Below, in pieces: positions 17,330 through 25,125 of a DNA stretch of 64,000 bases. Every line of letters begins with the position of its first letter. Positions within the stretch are counted from its first letter, which is position 1. Under the pieces are notes generated by a model that was not told where the DNA came from, ran no database searches, and saw nothing but the letters and a program-made list of their open reading frames with translations. The translations under genes and the position numbers were made by a program. Where the stretch lies: assembly GCA_023443455.1 (NCBI GenBank), contig JAEZUE010000047.1:149982-213981 (forward strand), given 5' to 3'. The DNA comes from Verrucomicrobiota bacterium. GTDB lineage: Bacteria > Verrucomicrobiota > Verrucomicrobiia > Opitutales > Opitutaceae.

Positions 17330-18070
17330 ATGCCGGCAACTATCTCAACGCCATCGCCCGACACTATTGCCGAGTTCTCAGTGTCAAAATTGGCGCACTT
17401 CGATCTCTTCAAGGGACAGCCATTCCGGTCCTACAATGTCGATGCTCCAGACCCGATGACATGCGACCTCAAGGTCTACCAGGATTACCTGATGTACACC
17501 TACATCGTCGCGAACGTACCCAAAGGATCCCGCATTCTCGAAGTCGGAGGGGGCGACAGCCGAATCCTCAGATACTTCGCCAAAGATTACGAGTGCTGGA
17601 ACGTCGACAAATGCGAAGGCTTGGGCAACGGCCCGATCCAGTTCACCTCCCCACACTACCGCATCGTTTCCGACTACCTCGGCAGTTTCAATCCGGAGTT
17701 GCCCGACGCCCACTTCGACTTCGTCTTCTCCATTTCCGCCCTCGAACACACTCCCGAGGATCAGACCGTCCGCGAGAACCTCGTCCGCGACCTCCATCGT
17801 ATCCTCAAACCTGGTGCGGCCACTTTCCATCTCTTCGACTGCATCTGGCGGCGCGACGGGAAGACGTGGATCAACAGCCTCGTGCCCTATCTTTACGCCA
17901 CCGTTCCGGCCGCCACCCGTTTCGTACCTCCCGCTGCACTGGAAAACGACCCGAGCATTTATTACATGTCCGAAGCCGCCTTCACCTCCAATTGGACCCC
18001 GATTCTGAAGCAGAGCGACCAAGAATACGGCCGGCCGTACTCGATGAATGTTTTCTGGGAAAACAAATAG
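17330..18070 (+). CDS. Class I SAM-dependent methyltransferase
   Basis: A 246-residue cytosolic methyltransferase. Motif I is SRILEVGGGDSRILRYF at about residues 65-80. The acidic loop is CWNVDKCEG, and motif post-I/IV is HFDFVFSISALEHTPE, followed by LHRILKPGAATFHLFDC. The tail EYGRPYSMNVFWENK matches the end of the protein at 14306. It probably methylates a sugar hydroxyl or a chain-terminating residue of the exported glycan. In Wzt-controlled systems terminal methylation stops elongation, so this is one candidate capping enzyme. Confidence 0.82.
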   Translation: MPATISTPSPDTIAEFSVSKLAHFDLFKGQPFRSYNVDAPDPMTCDLKVYQDYLMYTYIVANVPKGSRILEVGGGDSRILRYFAKDYECWNVDKCEGLGNGPIQFTSPHYRIVSDYLGSFNPELPDAHFDFVFSISALEHTPEDQTVRENLVRDLHRILKPGAATFHLFDCIWRRDGKTWINSLVPYLYATVPAATRFVPPAALENDPSIYYMSEAAFTSNWTPILKQSDQEYGRPYSMNVFWENK

Positions 18071-18087
18071 TGAGCACTACCTCTTTC

Positions 18088-19047
18088 ATGAACATTCAAG
18101 ACCAAAGTATTGCCGTGACTGGCGGGGCCGGTTTCATCGGGTGTCACCTTGTAGAACGCCTCCTCGCCAACGGCGCAAAGCGCGTTCTGGTGATCGACAG
18201 TCTTGAATATGGTACCCGTGGAAATCTCGGCGCCATCGACGACCGGATCTCTGTGTTTGAGCACCGCCTCGGCGCCCACAGCCGCCCAATCCTAACCGAA
18301 CAGCTTTCCGGCTATAGCCTGCTTTTCCATCTCGCAGCAGAGAAGCACAACCAGTCGATTGACAGCCCGATAAAGGTGATCGACGCCAACATCGCGGGCA
18401 CGCACGAACTCCTTGCAGCGGCTGCTGAGGTCGGCATCCGCAAGGTGGTCTTCACCTCCTCGCTCTACGCCTACGGCCGCATGAAGGGACCGCCCTTTGT
18501 GGAAACCGAGATTCCGCGTCCGCGCACCGTCTATGGCACCTCGAAACTCGCCGGGGAACACCTCTGCCACCACATCGAGCTACGTGCCAATATGCCCTGT
18601 GTCGCCCTGCGATATCTCTTTGTTTACGGCCCCCGCCAATTCGCCCGGCAGGGGTATAAGTCGGTAATAGTAAAGAATTTTGAACGCCTCCTTGAAGGGA
18701 AGGCACCCCTAGTCTGCGGAGACGGAAAGCAACAACTCGACTATGTGTACGTCGATGATGCGGTTGAGGCAACGCTGCGGAGCATGGAATCGACCGCATC
18801 GGATGACGTCTTTAATATATGCACCGGGCGTGGAATCTCAGTTCTGGAACTCACTGAGCTCATGCAACAGATTGCCGGCACCCATCATCAACCCGTGTTC
18901 GTTCCTCCCGACGCGACCCATGATTCCTCCCGTGTCGGCGATCCAACAAAATGCCACACCAAGCTCGGCTTCAAAGCCTCCGTTCCGTTGGAAGAGGGAC
19001 TTCATCGCACGTTTGAGTGGATGAAGCAACAGCACCGTAAAGTTTGA
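18088..19047 (+). CDS. NAD-dependent epimerase/dehydratase (UDP-glucose 4-epimerase-like)
   Basis: A 319-residue extended SDR. TGGAGFIGCHLVERLL binds NAD, FHLAAEKHNQSI is the conserved HxAA segment, and VFTSSLYAYG and TVYGTSKLAGEHL contain the Ser and Tyr-x3-Lys catalytic set. LRYLFVYGPRQ and DYVYVDDAVEATL support binding of a nucleotide sugar. An in-frame GTG at 18070 overlapping the preceding stop is an alternative start. Substrate not assignable; GalE-like, Gne-like or fucose-type reductases are possible. Confidence 0.83.
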   Translation: MNIQDQSIAVTGGAGFIGCHLVERLLANGAKRVLVIDSLEYGTRGNLGAIDDRISVFEHRLGAHSRPILTEQLSGYSLLFHLAAEKHNQSIDSPIKVIDANIAGTHELLAAAAEVGIRKVVFTSSLYAYGRMKGPPFVETEIPRPRTVYGTSKLAGEHLCHHIELRANMPCVALRYLFVYGPRQFARQGYKSVIVKNFERLLEGKAPLVCGDGKQQLDYVYVDDAVEATLRSMESTASDDVFNICTGRGISVLELTELMQQIAGTHHQPVFVPPDATHDSSRVGDPTKCHTKLGFKASVPLEEGLHRTFEWMKQQHRKV

Positions 19048-19057
19048 CCGCCCCATC

Positions 19058-21226
19058 ATGGATATCTCCGTCATCGTCCCCTGCTACAACGAAGAAGGCA
19101 ACGTGCGTGAAATGGCGCAACGCCTCCGCACCATCTTCGCCCGCAAACAGCTCTCCGGCGAAGTGGTATTCGTCAACGACAACAGCCGTGACAATACGGG
19201 CAAGCTCATCGACGAGCTCGCCCGCGAGTCACCTGAGATCGTGGCAGTGCATCATCCCGTCAACAAAGGCCTGGCCGCCGGCTGGGCCACCGGTCTCGCG
19301 GCCAGCCACGGTGGTTTCGTCTGCCTCATCGACGGCGACCTCCAGAACCTGCCCGAGGACGTCTGGCGTCTCTACCGGGAGATCACGACCAGCCGCGTAG
19401 ACATGGTCCAGGGCTACCGCAGTTCGGTCGGGCGATTGCGCGACTCCCGCTACACCCTCAGCAAAGGACTCAATTTCCTGCTGAATCTTCTCTTCGACAT
19501 GCGGCTTCGGGACAACAAGTCCGGCTTCGTGATCTGTCGCCGCGAGGTCTTGGCCGAAATCCTACGTCGCCGCTTCAAATACCACACCTTTCAGACATTC
19601 ATCGCCGTGGCCGCGAAAGCCCGTGGATTCAGCATCCGCGAAATCGAAACGATGTTTCAAAGCCGGCTCGTCGGTAAGTCCTTCATTCCAAGCTTTCCCG
19701 GGAAACTCATTTTCAAAGTGTGCACCGACTTGATCAAAGGCGTCTACGAGTACCGCCTTTCCTCGAAACCACACACCGTTCTCGCCGAATATCTGCGAGA
19801 TAAACCCCAACCGGAGAAACTGCAGGAACATTCCGGCTTCCGGGGCCTCTGGCTGAAATTTTATGCGTGGACCATGCCCCTCCACGGTTGGCTGATATCA
19901 CGCGACGTACTCGCCTACTATAATCAACTGAATCGCAGCCAATGGCTTTCCCCCGCCGAGATCAAAGAGCTGCAGGAGAAGAAACTCCATCGCTTGATCC
20001 ACCAAGCCTATTACCACGTGGGCTATTATCGCGAGACCTTTGACCGACTTGGGCTAAAGCCTGACGACATTCGCACCATCGAGGACCTGCAGAAACTGCC
20101 CCTGCTCGACAAGGGCACCATTCGGGAGCACATCTATTTCGACCTCTTGTCCGACAATCACGACAAGCGGAAGATTCTGCGCATCTCCACCAGCGGCTCC
20201 ACCGGTGAGCCGTTTGTCTGCTACGCCGACAAATTCCAACTCGAGATGCGTTGGTCCGCCACCCTGAGAAGCCAAGAATGGACCGGATACCGCTTTGGTG
20301 ATCGGTGTGCCCGGCTCTGGCACCAGACCATCGGGATGAACCTCACGCAGATCGTGCGTGAAAAACTCGATGCCTGGATGACCCGCCGGCTTTTCATCCC
20401 AGCCTATGAGATGTCGGAGAAGAACCTCCACCGATATATGAAGAAGCTGCGCCGCCATCGCCCGGCCTTGATCGATGGTTATGCGGAATCCTTCAACTTC
20501 CTCGCCCATTACCTCAAGCAGCATGGCATGGACGGTGTACGCCCCAAGGGCATCATGTCTTCGGCACAAATCATGCCCGAGCAGACTCGCACGATCATCA
20601 AAGAACAATTCGGTTGCGGCGCCTTTGATAAATACGGCAGCCGCGAGTTCTCCGGCATTGCCTACGAATCCGATGCCCACGACGGACATCTCGTCGTCGC
20701 CGAGAACTTCATCGTCGAAATCATCAAAGATGGCCGCCCCGCTGCCCCCGGCGAGATGGGCGAAGTCGTGATTACCGACCTCAATAACTTCTGCATGCCC
20801 TTCATCCGCTACCGGGTGGGCGATCTCGCGGTGGCAATGGACAACAGCCAACCCAGCCCCTGCGGCCGCGGCCTTCCCCGTATCGGGCAGATCGAAGGGC
20901 GAGTTCAAGCGATCATCTTCGGAACAAACGGGAACTTCATTCCCGGCACCTTCTTCGCCCACCTCTTCAAGGACTACGATCACGTGGTCTCCCAATACCA
21001 AGTTGTCCAGGAGCAGAGAGGGGCCGTCATCCTCAAGATCGTCAAAGCCCCACGCTACACCGATGAGGGCTTTGCCGATATTATGAAGCAACTTCGCCAC
21101 TTCCTCGGCAATGACATGAAATTCGCGATCGAGTATGTTGATCTCATTCCCCTCGGTCGCACCGGTAAACGCCAGGGCGCCGTCAGTAAGCTCGGCATCG
21201 ACTTCCAGGCTCTCGGAAAGAACTGA
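19058..21226 (+). CDS. GT2 glycosyltransferase fused to CapK/PaaK-type adenylate-forming enzyme
   Basis: A 722-residue fusion in one uninterrupted frame. Residues 1-235 are a DPM1-like GT2 domain: ISVIVPCYNEEGNVREM, VFVNDNSRDNTG, LIDGDLQNLPED (DxD-type at 92-94) and DNKSGFVICRREVL. From about residue 285 to the end it is a phenylacetate-CoA-ligase/CapK homologue: P-loop TSGSTGEP (378-385), DKYGSRE (524-530), RYRVGDL (584-590) and the C-terminal GRTGKRQG with a likely catalytic Lys704. CapK-type proteins occur in capsule loci, and some activate acyl groups. The fusion suggests coupled sugar transfer and acyl or amino-acid activation, but no substrate can be given. Confidence 0.85.
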   Translation: MDISVIVPCYNEEGNVREMAQRLRTIFARKQLSGEVVFVNDNSRDNTGKLIDELARESPEIVAVHHPVNKGLAAGWATGLAASHGGFVCLIDGDLQNLPEDVWRLYREITTSRVDMVQGYRSSVGRLRDSRYTLSKGLNFLLNLLFDMRLRDNKSGFVICRREVLAEILRRRFKYHTFQTFIAVAAKARGFSIREIETMFQSRLVGKSFIPSFPGKLIFKVCTDLIKGVYEYRLSSKPHTVLAEYLRDKPQPEKLQEHSGFRGLWLKFYAWTMPLHGWLISRDVLAYYNQLNRSQWLSPAEIKELQEKKLHRLIHQAYYHVGYYRETFDRLGLKPDDIRTIEDLQKLPLLDKGTIREHIYFDLLSDNHDKRKILRISTSGSTGEPFVCYADKFQLEMRWSATLRSQEWTGYRFGDRCARLWHQTIGMNLTQIVREKLDAWMTRRLFIPAYEMSEKNLHRYMKKLRRHRPALIDGYAESFNFLAHYLKQHGMDGVRPKGIMSSAQIMPEQTRTIIKEQFGCGAFDKYGSREFSGIAYESDAHDGHLVVAENFIVEIIKDGRPAAPGEMGEVVITDLNNFCMPFIRYRVGDLAVAMDNSQPSPCGRGLPRIGQIEGRVQAIIFGTNGNFIPGTFFAHLFKDYDHVVSQYQVVQEQRGAVILKIVKAPRYTDEGFADIMKQLRHFLGNDMKFAIEYVDLIPLGRTGKRQGAVSKLGIDFQALGKN

Positions 21227-21249
21227 AATACCATGCCTTGCCATAGTAT

Positions 21250-22281
21250 ATGAGCGCCAAGACTGTGCTGGTAACCGGGTCAGCGGGATTCGTAGGATAT
21301 CATGTCGCTCAACGATTGCTCCGCGACGGCGCGAGGGTAGTCGGCTTCGACAACCTCAACTCCTACTACGATCCGAGGCTGAAACAGGCGCGATTGGATC
21401 AACTCACGAGCGATCCTTCGTTCGAGTTCTTCCGTGGCAGCTTGGAGGACCGATCTGCGCTGGCCAAGGCCTTCGATCGAGGCCCGTTCGATGCGGTCAT
21501 TCACTTGGCCGCCCAAGCCGGCGTACGCTACAGCATCGACCACCCCGAGACCTACATCCAGTCAAACGTGGTCGGTTTTCTGAACATCTTGGAGGAATGC
21601 CGGAGTCGCTCCGTGCCGCACCTCCTCTACGCAAGCTCGAGTTCCGTCTATGGGTTAAACAATCAGACACCGTTCTCGACCTCGGACAATGTCGACCATC
21701 CCGTCAGCCTCTACGCCGCCACCAAGAAGGCGAATGAACTGATGGCCCACACCTATAGCCATCTCTATGGGTTGCCAACGACGGGGCTGCGCTTCTTCAC
21801 CGTCTACGGTCCTTGGGGCCGGCCGGACATGGCGTACTTCAAATTCACCGAAGCGATCTTGGCTGGGCGCCCAATTGAGGTCTACAACGGCGGCGACCTC
21901 TGGCGCGACTTCACCTACATCGACGACATCGTCGAGGGAGTCGTGCGCTTGATCGACCATATTCCGACTTCAGATCCGCGCTGGGACGCGGACTCACCGG
22001 ACCCCGCGACGAGTTCCGCGCCCTATCGAGTGTTCAACATCGGAAATAGCTGCCCGGTCAAGTTGATGGATTTTATCGCAACACTCGAGAAGCTGCTCGG
22101 CGTTTCAGCGGTTCTCGTGAGGCATCCCATGCAGCAAGGTGACGTGATCAAAACCTTTGCAGACACCACAGGACTTAGGAAGTTGTTCGGCTGGAGCCCA
22201 ACGACTTCGATCGACGAAGGTCTTCGGAATTTCGTTAACTGGTACCAATCGTATATTCTCTGCACGAATGCCACCCGATAA
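21250..22281 (+). CDS. NAD-dependent epimerase, UDP-glucuronate 4-epimerase type
   Basis: A 343-residue extended SDR. NAD motif TGSAGFVGYHVAQRLL; substrate loop FDNLNSYYDPRLKQARL; catalytic YASSSSVYG and SLYAATKKANELM; and RFFTVYGPWGRPDMAYFKF with GGDLWRDFTYIDDIVEG. The NxYYDxxLK and GPWGRPDMA signatures match UDP-glucuronate 4-epimerases (capsular CapI/Cap1J, plant GAE), so UDP-galacturonate is the probable product. The C-terminal 14 bp overlap the start of the next membrane-protein gene. Confidence 0.87.
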   Translation: MSAKTVLVTGSAGFVGYHVAQRLLRDGARVVGFDNLNSYYDPRLKQARLDQLTSDPSFEFFRGSLEDRSALAKAFDRGPFDAVIHLAAQAGVRYSIDHPETYIQSNVVGFLNILEECRSRSVPHLLYASSSSVYGLNNQTPFSTSDNVDHPVSLYAATKKANELMAHTYSHLYGLPTTGLRFFTVYGPWGRPDMAYFKFTEAILAGRPIEVYNGGDLWRDFTYIDDIVEGVVRLIDHIPTSDPRWDADSPDPATSSAPYRVFNIGNSCPVKLMDFIATLEKLLGVSAVLVRHPMQQGDVIKTFADTTGLRKLFGWSPTTSIDEGLRNFVNWYQSYILCTNATR

Positions 22282-24067
22282 ACCAGACGTTCAGACACCG
22301 ACTGAGCCACGGCACCGCTTCGGTTTCCGATGGCTACTCATCACCGGAATCCTCGTATTCTTCGGGATTCAGTATCACACGATGTCATTCTCTGGTTACC
22401 CTTATGAGGGATGGGATGAAGTGGGAACCTACAATAATTCGGCGGTGATGTGGACTCCTCTTCGCACGAGGACCTATGCTTACGGATTTCTCGACACCGC
22501 CAAGATGGCACTTGGGCGCGTATTAAACCACGAGCCACTCAAGCCGGGCACCAGCGGCCTCTTCAAGACCTACTCGAACAACGTACCGGAATCGTGGAGT
22601 TCTGATTCCTTTGATATCGCCGAGCGCGACAAATGGATTTCACTCTCAGCGGTCGATTTCAACTATTTCCGTGGTGTACCAGACAGGACCGGGATCCATT
22701 ACGCAAGGGTCGTCAACGTACTCTCAGTACTCCTGCTCGCCTTGATCTCAATTGCCTTGGCAGAAATGGCGCTAGGGCCCATTGCTGGTTGGGCCGCCAC
22801 ACTCGGTTTGTGCTGGTTATTGAGCACCTACCCATTCGCCTCGCAAGCGACCCAGGCACTACCAAATGCACCGAATGCGCTCCTCGCGTTTCTCACCGTG
22901 CTCTTATCGGGATGCGCGGTCTTCCGCGAACAGTGGCGCTGGGCGATGGCAGCAGCCGTATGCGTAGCATTAGGTGTAAACCACAAGTTTGACTTCCTGG
23001 CACTTGGACTCCCCGTATTTCTTGCGGCATCCTTCCTCTCGGTTGCGCAATATGGAACACCGGTCAGGTCCATAAAACGAGTGTTAGGGATAGGATTGGT
23101 GTTTGTCGCAGTGCTCACGTTGACGAACCCATACCTTATTGCCTCCCCAATTTCAGAGATACAGCGACAACTGCAGAACGCTCAGAATCTTACGCGCGCG
23201 GCCGCGGATCTCTCGATCAATTGCTCGATACTATTGAGTTTTCTTGGTCGTGCCTTCTCCTTTTCAGCATCCGGCGCGACTTCTACTATCTTCATTGTCT
23301 ACCTCGGTTCATTGGGCCTTATTGTTGCATCCGGGCTAGCCTTAGCAGCCCCGGGGAGACGTCCCTGGCTTAATAGGATCAGTATCGTTCTTGTTGCCCT
23401 GTCCCCGGGTATCGTTTTGATCGCGGTACCGATTCTGAGGAGCACCCAACTCTACGAAAGATACTTTCTCAATGGACTTTCGTCTCTCCTCGCCGCCGCT
23501 CTGCTTGGAATCGTGATAGCAATCCGCAGCAACCGCCGGTACTATATTTTACTGGGCGCGCTTGCTGGTTTGGTTATTTTCATCGGCGTCCCGGTGCGTA
23601 TGTTGGCCCTGTCCAAACAGGCGTCTGAATTGCGCGGGGGGTTGGCACCGGAAACCCATCTTGATTTGCGCTACTCACGTAATCGCGCCGTTCAATTCCT
23701 TCTCGCCCACCCCAACCCTCAACGAGTGGTATTGGTCGACCAACACGCATATTTCGATCTTCGTGCCATAAAGGACTCCGGGTTTGAAGCTAAACAGATA
23801 AACTGCTTGAACTTCGAGGATGTCTTCCGCTCTTTGCCACCCGGAAACTATTTTGTAGTATACGCACCGGGCGATTACGAAATAGAGCCGCGCTGGGTTG
23901 GCCTCTGGACTCCCCCCACTCGAAAGGCTTACGATACATATATTGACACGCTCTCCGCTTTGCCACCGATAAAATCGTTCCCGGGGAAAAGGATGCGGCT
24001 GCTCGACTGGCGCCCCCCACTCCCAAGCGACGAGATCCGGGTATCGGAATTCTTGAAGGTCGAATGA
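22268..24067 (+). CDS. Multispanning membrane protein, GT-C/PMT-like glycosyltransferase candidate
   Basis: A 599-residue integral membrane protein starting MPPDKPDVQTP, overlapping the epimerase gene by 14 bp. About ten hydrophobic segments are visible (e.g. WLLITGILVFFGIQY, LLLALISIALAEMAL, LGLPVFLAASFLSV, LLAAALLGIVIAI). The first extracytoplasmic loop holds an acidic pair in GYPYEGWDEVGTYNN, the position of the catalytic Asp/Glu in GT-C enzymes that use lipid-linked sugars. A roughly 120-residue soluble C-terminal part follows the last helix. Assignment rests on topology and the acidic loop only. An O-antigen ligase or plain membrane protein is possible. Confidence 0.6.
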   Translation: MPPDKPDVQTPTEPRHRFGFRWLLITGILVFFGIQYHTMSFSGYPYEGWDEVGTYNNSAVMWTPLRTRTYAYGFLDTAKMALGRVLNHEPLKPGTSGLFKTYSNNVPESWSSDSFDIAERDKWISLSAVDFNYFRGVPDRTGIHYARVVNVLSVLLLALISIALAEMALGPIAGWAATLGLCWLLSTYPFASQATQALPNAPNALLAFLTVLLSGCAVFREQWRWAMAAAVCVALGVNHKFDFLALGLPVFLAASFLSVAQYGTPVRSIKRVLGIGLVFVAVLTLTNPYLIASPISEIQRQLQNAQNLTRAAADLSINCSILLSFLGRAFSFSASGATSTIFIVYLGSLGLIVASGLALAAPGRRPWLNRISIVLVALSPGIVLIAVPILRSTQLYERYFLNGLSSLLAAALLGIVIAIRSNRRYYILLGALAGLVIFIGVPVRMLALSKQASELRGGLAPETHLDLRYSRNRAVQFLLAHPNPQRVVLVDQHAYFDLRAIKDSGFEAKQINCLNFEDVFRSLPPGNYFVVYAPGDYEIEPRWVGLWTPPTRKAYDTYIDTLSALPPIKSFPGKRMRLLDWRPPLPSDEIRVSEFLKVE

Positions 24068-24195
24068 ATTTCGCGATCTACGACCAGACCGCGACTGGCT
24101 CGCGCCGATTCCGCTCCGGTCGCGAACGGGGGGCGCTTCTTTTCGAAATATTTGCAGCGTTTCGGAGGCAAAGTAGTGTCGAAGTATAACGCCCA

Positions 24196-24909
24196 ATGAG
24201 AGGCCAACCGCAGAGAGCAATCATTCTTGTCGTCGTGGCGGTCGGCGTGATTCTGGCGATCCTCGCCATAGTTTATTATTGGCCAGTATCGACATGGACA
24301 TACACGCTACAGCGAGTGGTTTCCTCGTGCACAGCGCGAGCGAGTGAGATCCAGCATTGGCCGATTCCCGCGTTCTTCGCGGTGCTAACGGTTGCCCCAT
24401 TGATCGGATTTCCCGTCGCGCCACTCTTGGTTGCTACTGGAGGACGGCTCGATTTCCCCCACGCGTTCCTCATGGTTGGAGCAAGTTTGGCAATCAACCT
24501 TTCACTCTCATTTCTCTTGGGCCGAACGATACTCCGCAGGTTCCTACTACGTCTCTTCGCACGCTTCGGTTATCAACTACCTGAAGTCCAACAGCGAAAT
24601 CAGCTGCAACTGGCTCTTCTGCTCCGCATTACACCGGGCATTCCCGTAGCGGTGGGCAATTATCTTCTCCCCATCGCCGGCGTTCGCTTTTCGACCTACT
24701 TCATCATCTCTTGGCTTGTGCAGATGGCCTTCGCTACCGGTTTCCTGACTCTTGGCCGTTCACTGTTCAGCGGCCACGGCGGCATTCTAGTTCTTGCGCT
24801 TTGCGTCATCCTTGGTGCCACGATGGCCGCACGTCTCCTCCGCTCACGATTGACGCGGCACCAACGCGCTTCCGAACGACGCGAGCCTCCTCCCACTGGA
24901 CCAACTTGA
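24196..24909 (+). CDS. TVP38/TMEM64-like VTT-domain (DedA-related) membrane protein
   Basis: A 237-residue protein with about five hydrophobic segments. The family core is present: FPVAPLLVATGGRLDFPHAFLMV, then NLSLSFLLGRTILRRFLLRLF, and LLLRITPGIPVAVGNYLLPIAGV, followed by STYFIISWLVQMAF. VTT/DedA proteins are implicated in lipid-carrier (undecaprenyl phosphate) or phospholipid flipping, which would suit a glycan export locus. The tail is short, basic and proline-rich. Membership is well supported; the exact cargo is inference. Confidence 0.82.
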   Translation: MRGQPQRAIILVVVAVGVILAILAIVYYWPVSTWTYTLQRVVSSCTARASEIQHWPIPAFFAVLTVAPLIGFPVAPLLVATGGRLDFPHAFLMVGASLAINLSLSFLLGRTILRRFLLRLFARFGYQLPEVQQRNQLQLALLLRITPGIPVAVGNYLLPIAGVRFSTYFIISWLVQMAFATGFLTLGRSLFSGHGGILVLALCVILGATMAARLLRSRLTRHQRASERREPPPTGPT

Positions 24910-25125
24910 ACACACAAACTCTTCTCACGTGCCCCGCAAGCCACCACGCGCTACAGCCCCAGCCGAGCCAGTGAGTCGGATGGCACTGGCCACCATTACT
25001 ACCTCGTGGCCAGACACCCTCGGAAAACCGTTTCCGCCCGAATATCAGGCCTTTTGCATCAGTTCCAGTTCGCCCTAATCAGACAGCCCTCGGATAAACC
25101 CAAGAGTCGCATCACCAACTCGTCG

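Noticed and set aside
24064..24189. 41-codon frame overlapping the stop of the GT-C-like gene by ATGA
   Set aside because: Start overlap is suggestive, but the peptide is hydrophilic, has no motif and no visible ribosome-binding site; likely chance.
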